A stretch of DNA of 26,197 nt, taken from a bacterium Ga0077546. Lineage in GTDB: Bacteria > Cyanobacteriota > Vampirovibrionia > Obscuribacterales > Obscuribacteraceae. Made by a program: the position numbers and the translations under genes. The notes under the pieces are model-generated. The model worked only from the letters and a program-made list of their open reading frames with translations, was not told where the DNA came from and did not search any database. How positions within the stretch are numbered: position 1 is the stretch's first letter; each line of letters opens with the position of its first letter. Shown in pieces: positions 1-5,942 of the stretch. The stretch covers positions 1 through 26,197 of the forward strand of contig LNEX01000105.1 of the NCBI GenBank assembly GCA_001464165.1. Direction: 5' to 3'.

Positions 1-7
1 AGTAGCA

Positions 8-472
8 GTGGCTACTAAAGTGCGCGCTCGCGTGCCCGGGCAACGCCTTTACCTTGAAGACGTCTTTGACTTGATTCTTTGGTATCCCGAAGAGAAGCGC
101 TTAGAACTCGTGATTTTCCATCTTAAGACCTTGCGCAAGAGTGACCCTTCTTGGCCATCTCCTGCCACTTTGGTGCGCCAGCATTTAGCTGAGCGTTTGA
201 AGGTGCGTTGGCCCTATGAAAAGCTGACCCTGACAATGGCCAAAGTTGGTCCAAGCGAAAGTAAAGACGTCTCGATCAATTTAGAAGAAAGTCTCTATCG
301 CATTCACTGGCCAGAGATAGTCAAGAATTTGGAAGAAATGAAAGACCTTGGTGATGTAGAAGATCACGGCCCAGAGTTTGCAGACAAACCCTGTAACTAC
401 TGCAAGACGATTGAGAGCAAGATTGCATCTGAGCGACATAGCGGAGATGATCAAGTTACGCTGACTGCTTGA
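8..472 (+). CDS. Hypothetical protein with C-terminal CxxC, possibly cut by window edge
   Basis: I do not recognise this family. The reading frame is open to the window edge: codons 2-4 and 5-7 are sense, and the GTG at 8 is only the first possible start, so the true start may lie outside. From the GTG it is 154 residues, soluble, with no signal peptide or membrane segment. The N-terminal half alternates hydrophobic and basic residues (RLYLEDVFDLILWYPEEKR), and a Trp/Pro-containing middle follows. A single CNYC motif (C129, C132) lies in an otherwise polar tail. One CxxC could bind metal only with a partner or as a dimer, and that is speculation. It ends 133 bases before hutI with no obvious terminator, so readthrough is possible. 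Confidence 0.6.
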   Translation: MATKVRARVPGQRLYLEDVFDLILWYPEEKRLELVIFHLKTLRKSDPSWPSPATLVRQHLAERLKVRWPYEKLTLTMAKVGPSESKDVSINLEESLYRIHWPEIVKNLEEMKDLGDVEDHGPEFADKPCNYCKTIESKIASERHSGDDQVTLTA

Positions 473-520
473 TAACACAAGGCCGAAAAACGAAGCCTAC
501 AATCTAAGGCTCTACTCAAG

Positions 521-559
521 TGATATAGAATGGGCGATTCATCTAGTAGGTGAATTGCC
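521..559 (+). promoter_or_regulatory. Possible extended -10 promoter and hairpin ahead of hutI
   Basis: TGATATAGA at 521-529 resembles an extended -10 element (TGnTATAAT), with no convincing -35. Just downstream, 533-541 (GGCGATTCA) pairs with 551-559 (TGAATTGCC) around a 9-base loop, with one G-U pair. The hairpin would sit at the very start of a hutI transcript, or act as a DNA dyad for a repressor. Both roles are inferred from position only. Confidence 0.3.
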
Positions 560-605
560 TATTCTTGTAGGCATAGTTATCTTCGATATTCAGAAAGAGG
601 CAAAA

Positions 606-1880
606 GTGTCAGTAAGTCTTGTAGTCAAATCAATAGGTGAGCTAGCTACGCAAGCTTCAAATAGAGGCTTGGTCAAAGGCGGCGCTATGCAAAACGTAGT
701 GCGCATCAAAGACGCCTGCATTGCCATAGAAGGCGACAAAATTGTGGCCGTTGGTACTGAGGCTGAAGTCTTTGCTGAGCACAAAGAAAATGGCCTTGGT
801 GACTACGAAGTTATAGATGCCGGCGGCATGTTGGTAACGCCAGGTTTGGTTGACCCTCACACCCATCTAATTTTTGATGGCAACCGTGCTAACGAATTTT
901 TGATGCGCTGCCAGGGCAAGACTTATACCGAAATTGCTGAAGCTGGTGGTGGCATAGTTGCTAGTATGAGAGCCACCCGTTCGTCGCCTAAAGAGCGTTT
1001 GGTTGCTCTCGGTCGCCAGAGACTGCAAAGAATGCTAGAAGCTGGCACCACCACCTGTGAGGTCAAGACCGGTTATGGTCTCGACATTGATAGCGAATTG
1101 CGAATGCTCGCGGCAATTCTCGAACTTAAGCATAGCTGCGCTAGCTTTATGGATATTGTGCCAACCTTCATGCCAGCTCACGCTATCCCCCCTGGGGAAG
1201 ACAGGCAGCGTTATGTCGACCACTTGATTTCGGACATGCTTCCAGCGGCATCATCTATGGTGACTGATGGTAGTCCAATATATGCAGACGTATTTTGCGA
1301 TCGCGGCTATTTTACTCTCGAAGAAACCAGCCGAATTTTCGCTGCGGCTTCAGCTCTTGGTTTCAAGTTGAAGGTGCATTCTGATGAATTCGTCAATCTT
1401 GGTGCCACCAAGCTGGCAACCACTGTTGGTGCCGATAGTGCCGACCATCTGCTCAACATTTCGGACAGCGAGATCGAGGCTATGGCTCACTCTAATACCG
1501 TCGCCGTGTTGTTACCAGGCACGTCGTTCTATCTCAACTTGCATGAGCATGCGCGAGCTCGCACTATGATCGACTGCGGGGTTGCTGTTGCCTTAGGCTC
1601 AGATTTTAATCCAGGTTCGTGTCATATATTCTCTTTGCCTCTAATCTGGGGCCTAGCCTGTCTACACCTCAAGCTCACAGTTGAGGAGGCGCTTACGGCC
1701 CTTACAGTTAACTCTGCTTATGCCATTGGCATGGGGGAGAAAGTCGGTCGACTATCCCCCGGCTATCAAGCCGACATAACTATGTGGAATGTCGGTACTC
1801 TAGAGGAGGTGCCTTATAACCTCGGTTGGAACTCAGTGGCTCAAGTGATCAAGAGAGGCCAATCGGTCTTTAAGAGCTAA
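606..1880 (+). CDS. hutI: Imidazolonepropionase (histidine degradation)
   Basis: This cytoplasmic metal-dependent amidohydrolase hydrolyses 4-imidazolone-5-propanoate to N-formimino-L-glutamate, the third step of histidine breakdown. Family signatures are clear: PHTHLIF with the paired metal-binding histidines (H85, H87), the substrate-pocket segment KTGYGLD, the HAIPPGEDR...YVDHL block, metal-binding HSDEF and ADHLL, and the catalytic-site LGSDFNPG. I chose the GTG at 606, preceded 5 bases upstream by AAAGAGG, over the TTG at 555, because the longer form adds a hydrophobic stretch unlike the family. The result is 424 residues, close to the usual 400-420. No other hut gene (hutH, hutU, hutF/hutG) is in the window, so the rest of the pathway must be elsewhere or the gene stands alone. 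The identification is firm. Confidence 0.95.
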   Translation: MSVSLVVKSIGELATQASNRGLVKGGAMQNVVRIKDACIAIEGDKIVAVGTEAEVFAEHKENGLGDYEVIDAGGMLVTPGLVDPHTHLIFDGNRANEFLMRCQGKTYTEIAEAGGGIVASMRATRSSPKERLVALGRQRLQRMLEAGTTTCEVKTGYGLDIDSELRMLAAILELKHSCASFMDIVPTFMPAHAIPPGEDRQRYVDHLISDMLPAASSMVTDGSPIYADVFCDRGYFTLEETSRIFAAASALGFKLKVHSDEFVNLGATKLATTVGADSADHLLNISDSEIEAMAHSNTVAVLLPGTSFYLNLHEHARARTMIDCGVAVALGSDFNPGSCHIFSLPLIWGLACLHLKLTVEEALTALTVNSAYAIGMGEKVGRLSPGYQADITMWNVGTLEEVPYNLGWNSVAQVIKRGQSVFKS

Positions 1881-1939
1881 TCAGGCTGTTTACCGGGCGT
1901 TTTGCCTGGCCTGATCGAGCTTAGTGTTGGTGCGCTGGT

Positions 1940-2050
1940 GGTATCAAGGCTTTTGGGATCTGGTATCAGATCAGGCTCAGATCTAAAAGGATATCGAATA
2001 CCGATGGCGGTATCAGATCTGATCGCTAAGGTCAAATTGAAGTGGTATCA
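1940..2050. promoter_or_regulatory. Cluster of GGTATCA words and GATC-centred palindromes (candidate operator array)
   Basis: GGTATCA occurs four times in the same orientation, at 1940, 1962, 2009 and 2044. Three of the surrounding sequences are perfect dyads: GATCTG-GTAT-CAGATC (1957-1972), ATACCG-ATGG-CGGTAT (1998-2013) and ATCAGATCTGAT (2012-2023). All lie just upstream of a promoter-like -35/-10 pair at 2081-2108, where an activator or repressor would bind. I cannot name the regulator. Confidence 0.5.
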
Positions 2051-2080
2051 AAATAACTCATAAAATCTTGCGATTTCCTA

Positions 2081-2108
2081 TTGCCTTATTAAAGGCTTTC
2101 GTTATAAT
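2081..2108 (+). promoter_or_regulatory. Sigma70-like promoter for the 2229 gene
   Basis: TTGCCT (2081-2086) and a perfect TATAAT (2103-2108) are separated by 16 bases. Transcription would start near 2115 and give a leader of about 115 bases before the ATG at 2229. This is the best consensus promoter I found in the window. Confidence 0.55.
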
Positions 2109-2228
2109 TCTAATCGGTGCCACCATTGATGGCGGCGTTCACTTTATAAACTGTGTCTCTTTGGAGAGCATCCAGCGCTGCTGTTGGTGCCCTGGCTTGG
2201 CGACTTCTATTGTGGGGGATTTTAACTA

Positions 2229-2639
2229 ATGGCAGAGGCTAAGCGAGTTCCTGAGGAGCGGCCCGAATCAAACCTAGGACTTGATGGTTTTGACCAGTTT
2301 TTCACTGACAATGCCCAAGAAGCAAATGGCGTCCCTGGAAGTACCGACCCCTACATGCAGGTTCAAGTCGAGAAGTTGCTCGACCGCTTTACCGAGCTGA
2401 TGTCATTGAGCGTAGACCAAAGAGTCGAGACAAGCAAAATTGCCAGTCAGCTGATTGACAATCAAAGGCAGCTAGTTGCTACTCAGCAAATTTTGATCAA
2501 ATTGATGGAGCGCTCCATTGAGTTGACTCGCCATATCACCACTATTGAAGAGAAACTGCCAGGTCTTTATGAGCTGCCACGGGTTGTAGAAACTCTGCGT
2601 CAGCGAGTAGCTGAGCTAGAAGGCATCGAAACCCGCTAA
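2229..2639 (+). CDS. Small coiled-coil protein of unknown function
   Basis: I do not recognise a family. The protein has 136 residues, no signal peptide and no membrane segment. Residues 1-40 are polar and probably disordered. From about residue 43 to the end there is a nearly continuous amphipathic helix with heptad-like hydrophobic spacing (VEKLLDRFTELMSLSV, then QRQLVATQQILIKLMERSI), broken by a PGLYELP turn and resumed in VVETLRQRVAELEG, so a coiled coil is likely. A GGGGGA ribosome site lies about 10 bases before the ATG. It is separated by 85 bases from the His/Met-rich membrane protein downstream on the same strand and may be co-transcribed with it. A structural or adaptor role is a guess. 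Confidence 0.75.
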   Translation: MAEAKRVPEERPESNLGLDGFDQFFTDNAQEANGVPGSTDPYMQVQVEKLLDRFTELMSLSVDQRVETSKIASQLIDNQRQLVATQQILIKLMERSIELTRHITTIEEKLPGLYELPRVVETLRQRVAELEGIETR

Positions 2640-2688
2640 ATTAGCTTCGGTTCGCCATTCGTGGATTCACCATTTACTTAAAGCCAGA

Positions 2689-2702
2689 ATTGTATATACA
2701 AT
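2689..2702. promoter_or_regulatory. 14-bp perfect palindrome upstream of the His/Met-rich gene
   Basis: ATTGTATATACAAT is a perfect 14-base inverted repeat that ends 22 bases before the chosen start at 2725. It covers the upstream in-frame ATG at 2701, which supports that ATG not being the start. It is a candidate operator; the binding protein is unknown. Confidence 0.35.
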
Positions 2703-2724
2703 GCTTAGTATGAGCGGAGTATTT

Positions 2725-3582
2725 ATGGATGGCGGCGGTGAGGGCGGTGGTGCAGACCACGGTCACGACCATGGCGACCATGGCCACGATCATGGCGGTC
2801 AACCTAACCAGAGCCCGAGCTGGTCTCAGGCTATGCAAGCAATGAAATCGGGTGATTTCTTTTCTAACATCAAGATCACTCCCAATCACCTTTTGCTCTT
2901 TATGTTTATGGGCTTCACTGGCTGGCTTGGTGTTATTTATTGGATTCGCCATAACGAACCACTGGCTAATCATCTCGTCGGTTCTGGGCCGGCTTATACA
3001 AACTCTCATGCTGATAGGCTTTTGATTAATGGTGCTCGCGAAGCCCTGCCAATCAAGACTACTCCTAGCTCTGGTCAAGTTTATACACCAGGCTCAAATA
3101 ATGCTGGCATGAATGTTGCGGCGCCTCCGCAGCTACCAGCTTATTCGTCTGGTGTCCGGTTCTCTACTCCACGTCAAGGTTTGGCTATTCAGTCAAGCGC
3201 CATTAATGCGCCAGCTTCTGCCATGAATCACGCTATGGCGCCAGGCATGAATCCAGCTATGAACCCAGCTATGAATCAGGCCATGAATCAGGCTATGACT
3301 TCCATGGCTCCCGCTTCTAATGGCATGGGGCATAACGCGCGCTTATTTAGTAACCGTGATCGAGTTGGCCCAGGTGGTCACACTGGTATAAGGGGTGTTC
3401 AAGGGCCTACTGGGGCTTTTGGTCGTACTGCGCCTCATGCTCCTACTGACCAATTTGCTGCTAGCCCACAATTTGCTGCCCCTGCGCCTCAGCCTGGGTG
3501 GAGCTTGGCTCGAGATGGCTTCTCTTCTGACAGTGCCCACTTTGACAGTCGCTTTGGCAGCCCGTCAGAATCTAGTAAGTAG
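2725..3582 (+). CDS. His-rich, Met-rich single-pass membrane protein, unknown function
   Basis: No family was recognised. In-frame ATGs exist at 2701, 2710 and 2725. Only 2725 has a good ribosome site (GCGGAG, 5 bases away), giving 285 residues. The N-terminus is Gly-rich followed by a metal-binding-like cluster with six histidines in twelve residues (H12 to H23, alternating with D and G). One membrane helix spans about residues 55-74 (HLLLFMFMGFTGWLGVIYWI). The remaining 210 residues are low-complexity, rich in Pro, Ala, Ser, Asn and Gly, with a Met repeat encoded at 3247-3294. His and Met clusters are typical of proteins handling Cu, Zn or Ni, so metal buffering at the membrane is possible but unproven. 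The second gene after the promoter at 2081, it ends without a clear terminator, facing the aldo/keto reductase gene. Confidence 0.72.
   Translation: MDGGGEGGGADHGHDHGDHGHDHGGQPNQSPSWSQAMQAMKSGDFFSNIKITPNHLLLFMFMGFTGWLGVIYWIRHNEPLANHLVGSGPAYTNSHADRLLINGAREALPIKTTPSSGQVYTPGSNNAGMNVAAPPQLPAYSSGVRFSTPRQGLAIQSSAINAPASAMNHAMAPGMNPAMNPAMNQAMNQAMTSMAPASNGMGHNARLFSNRDRVGPGGHTGIRGVQGPTGAFGRTAPHAPTDQFAASPQFAAPAPQPGWSLARDGFSSDSAHFDSRFGSPSESSK
3247..3294 (+). repeat. Four tandem 12-base repeats encoding MN(P/Q)A
   Basis: Four copies of a unit close to ATGAAYCMRGCY begin at 3247, 3259, 3271 and 3283 and encode MNPA, MNPA, MNQA, MNQA. Related MNHA and MAPG words precede them. It looks like slippage-driven expansion of a Met-rich segment. 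Confidence 0.8.
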
Positions 3583-3724
3583 AATTCAGGCAGAAAGAGT
3601 TCAGCTACTTAGAATTCAAGTGCTTAGTAGTCGATTTAGTAAGGGTCAAGCCTATTTCTATTCATATATAGGTATAAGCATAGGTACGAGCTGTCATTAA
3701 GATTCTGCTCTTCACTTGCCAACG

Positions 3725-4687
3725 TTAAGTTGAAGCTTTGAGATTGAAGCCAAGGGCTTGAAGCTCATGAATCTGTTTTATTTCTTCTGCACTCAATGGG
3801 CCGGCGTCTGAAGCAGCTAGGTTCTCTTCCACCATTTCTGTATCTTTCATGCCTACAATCACAGTTGAGATTGCTTGGTTGATTAAGGGATATTTGAGTG
3901 CTGCCTGAGCCATGCTCTGCTGGCCGTTCTTCTTCAAGAATGACAGCTGTCTTGTAGCGTCAGATCTTGCTTGAACGTACTCCATTGGCCAAGTTTTGCG
4001 GAAATCACCCGAGGCAAATTTAGGTGCAGTGTCATACTTTCCTGTGAGGAAGCCGTTCGCCAGTGGTTCTCTGGCAATAATGGCGCAGCCTGTTTCGAAT
4101 GCCCGCGGAAGAAGTTGCTCTTCGGGCCGGCAGCTAAAAATGTTGTAAGTAATCTGGACGCAATCTGGTTGTCCTACATTGATCGCTGTAATTCCTTCGA
4201 TTGGTGTGAATACTGAAACGCCAAAAGCTCTAATCTTGCCTTCTTTCTTCAGTTCTCGCAGGGTGGCGAAAGTTTCTTCTTTCGAAATTAGCTTCAGAGG
4301 TGGGTTGTGAAGCTGGTAGACGTCGATATAGTCTGTGTTTAACCTTGTTAGCGACTTTTCAAGTGCAAACCTTATGTAGTCAGGAGTAAACGTCTGGAAG
4401 CCCGTACCCTGATAGAAATCGGCTCCAACCTTTGTGGCGATCACTACCCGATCTCTTTTGCCTCTCAATGCCTTGCCTAACAGCTCTTCGCTATGACCCC
4501 AGCCGTAGACATCGGCTGTGTCGAAGAAATTCAAGCCCAGTTCTAAGGCTTTGTTAATGGCATCTGTTGAACTCTTGTCTGTGGTCGGGCCGTAACTATT
4601 TCCATGGTCGTTACCCCCTATAGCCCAGCAGCCAAAGCCAATCTCCGATACTTTTATACCTGTGTTTCCGAAGTCTCTATACTTCAT
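3725..4687 (-). CDS. Aldo/keto reductase
   Basis: A cytoplasmic NADPH-dependent oxidoreductase of the aldo/keto reductase superfamily with a TIM-barrel fold. The catalytic tetrad is visible in order: D56 and Y61 (FFDTADVYG), K86 (ATKVG) and H127 (YQLHNP). The N-terminal LGxTGxxVSxxGFGCW-like block and the C-terminal cofactor region (ISTVIVGMKDTEMVEENLAA) also match. ATG 4687 gives 320 residues, the normal size; a TTG at 4696 would add three residues without a better ribosome site. The substrate cannot be told from sequence; the set of residues is that of the large class of general aldehyde/ketone reductases. It is divergent from the flavin reductase gene at 4814, with about 126 bases between the starts that must hold both promoters. 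Confidence 0.93.
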   Translation of the reverse strand: MKYRDFGNTGIKVSEIGFGCWAIGGNDHGNSYGPTTDKSSTDAINKALELGLNFFDTADVYGWGHSEELLGKALRGKRDRVVIATKVGADFYQGTGFQTFTPDYIRFALEKSLTRLNTDYIDVYQLHNPPLKLISKEETFATLRELKKEGKIRAFGVSVFTPIEGITAINVGQPDCVQITYNIFSCRPEEQLLPRAFETGCAIIAREPLANGFLTGKYDTAPKFASGDFRKTWPMEYVQARSDATRQLSFLKKNGQQSMAQAALKYPLINQAISTVIVGMKDTEMVEENLAASDAGPLSAEEIKQIHELQALGFNLKAST

Positions 4688-4813
4688 GCATTGCAATGCC
4701 TACGGGGCCGGGTGTTTCAGCTCCTTCATTATTCATGAACACAGGGGCACATTGCAACTTAGGTGTACTACAATAACCCTCTGAAAGGTTAAGCTGGAGA
4801 CTTGGATTCGCTC

Positions 4814-5806
4814 ATGGATCTATACGATATTACGATTATTGGTGGTGGGCCGACTGGATTGTTTGGCTCATTCTATGCCGGTCTTAGAGGCCTCAAGGTA
4901 AAAGTTATCGACGTTCTTCCCGAACTCGGTGGGCAGTTAACTGCTCTTTACCCTGAGAAGTATGTTTACGACGTGGCCGGCCACCCAAAGATTTTGGCTA
5001 AAGATTTGGCAAAAAATCTTGCCACCCAAGCGCAGCTTTTCAAGCCGACCATATCGCTTGGTGAGAAAGTGCTTAACTTGCAAAAGAGCCCTGAGGGTCA
5101 TTGGCAAATTTCCACAGATTTTTCTGAGGCGCATTTCAGTAAGACAGTTTTATTGGCCCTGGGTGCTGGTGCTTGCGTTCCCAAGAAGCTTGACCTCGAC
5201 TATCCAAAAGAGCTTGAAGGCGAGAGCATTTTTTACGCTGTTAAGAACAAAGAGAAGTTCCGCGGCAAGAACGTACTGATTATTGGCGGCGGCGACTCTG
5301 CTGTTGACTGGGCCAATGAATTTTCAGTGCTAGCTACAAAAGTGACTTTGATTCACAGAAGAGATCAGTTTAGAGCTGTGCAGACTTCTGTAGAAGAGAT
5401 GAAGCGCAACAAAGTTGATATCAAGACTTTCTATGAATTGAAAGAAATTCAGTATGACGGTGGAGCAATTAAAGGCGTGGTCATCTTTGACAACCGCACT
5501 GGCAAAGAAGAGACCCTTGCCGTTGATGCCATCATCATCAACATCGGCTTTGTTATCAACCTCGACTTCTTGAAGAGCTGGGGCTTGCACATGGACGTCA
5601 ATGCTATTACCGTCAACGAAATGATGGAAACTAGCTTGCCAGGCGTATACGCCGCTGGTGATATATGTGCCCACGCAGCCAAATTGAAGTTGATTGCAAC
5701 TGGTGCAGCTGAAGCGGCTACTGCCGTAAACTTTGCCGTAACCTTTATCAATCCTTCGGCCAAGGCCTTCCCTGGTCACAGTTCAAACCTCAATCTGAGC
5801 ATGTAA
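4814..5806 (+). CDS. Ferredoxin--NADP+ reductase, thioredoxin-reductase-like (YumC type)
   Basis: An FAD- and NADP(H)-binding flavoprotein that moves electrons between NADPH and ferredoxin or flavodoxin. The FAD Rossmann motif GGGPTG is at residues 10-15 and the NADPH motif GGGDSAVDWA near 158-167 with HRR just after. The C-terminal FAD motif GVYAAGDIC is followed by the typical AAKLKLIATGAAEAATAVN segment. The redox CxxC of true thioredoxin reductases is absent, which together with the length (330) and the PELGGQLTALYPEKYVYDVAG block points to the YumC/FNR group. The ATG at 4814 starts the canonical YDITIIGGGPTG N-terminus. A TTG at 4802 is too close to the GGAG at 4796, although that GGAG is rather far (14 bases) from the ATG. 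It is followed by a strong terminator. Confidence 0.9.
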   Translation: MDLYDITIIGGGPTGLFGSFYAGLRGLKVKVIDVLPELGGQLTALYPEKYVYDVAGHPKILAKDLAKNLATQAQLFKPTISLGEKVLNLQKSPEGHWQISTDFSEAHFSKTVLLALGAGACVPKKLDLDYPKELEGESIFYAVKNKEKFRGKNVLIIGGGDSAVDWANEFSVLATKVTLIHRRDQFRAVQTSVEEMKRNKVDIKTFYELKEIQYDGGAIKGVVIFDNRTGKEETLAVDAIIINIGFVINLDFLKSWGLHMDVNAITVNEMMETSLPGVYAAGDICAHAAKLKLIATGAAEAATAVNFAVTFINPSAKAFPGHSSNLNLSM

Positions 5807-5857
5807 TCTCAGTTGAACTAAAGGTTTAGGTAGAGCTTCTATCTATCTAGAACAAAC

Positions 5858-5889
5858 GGTCGCAGCGCAAGCTGCGGCCTTTTGCTTTT
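5858..5889 (+). terminator. Intrinsic terminator after the ferredoxin-NADP+ reductase gene
   Basis: GGTCGCAGC (5858-5866) and GCTGCGGCC (5871-5879) form a 9-bp stem with one G-U pair and a GCAA tetraloop of the GNRA type, followed by TTTTGCTTTT. It stops transcription about 50 bases downstream of the stop codon and ahead of the convergent membrane gene. Confidence 0.88.
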
Positions 5890-5942
5890 GAGCAGTTTTG
5901 GCTTCTTGTTTGCGGCTCTCTTCTCTTTTGTTTTCTATCTTT

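Larger units (their letters stand above)
1881..2228 (+). other. 348-base intergenic regulatory region between hutI and a coiled-coil gene
   Basis: No ORF with coding character was seen here. Directly after the hutI stop, TCAGGC (1881-1886) pairs with GCCTGA (1909-1914), with a smaller nested stem. No T-run follows, so it is at best a processing or Rho-type 3' end. From 1940 to 2050 lies a cluster of palindromes and GGTATCA words (listed separately), then a sigma70-like promoter, then about 115 bases of leader with a GGGGGA ribosome site near 2214 before the ATG at 2229. Confidence 0.6.

Noticed and set aside
2674..3078. Minus-strand ORF of 134 residues opposite the His-rich gene
   Set aside because: Its sequence is the antisense of the His/Gly/Asp-rich region; the plus frame has the good ribosome site and sensible architecture.
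3241..3294. Short-period repeats as a possible CRISPR array
   Set aside because: The unit is 12 bases without spacers and lies in a coding frame. No CRISPR-like repeat-spacer pattern was found anywhere in the window.
3583..3724. Possible terminator between the His-rich gene and the aldo/keto reductase gene
   Set aside because: Only two GAATTC-containing repeats and AT-rich DNA; no stem followed by a T-run.
5330..5779. Minus-strand ORF of 149 residues inside the ferredoxin-NADP+ reductase gene
   Set aside because: It lies fully within a strongly conserved flavoprotein gene and shows no recognisable domain.
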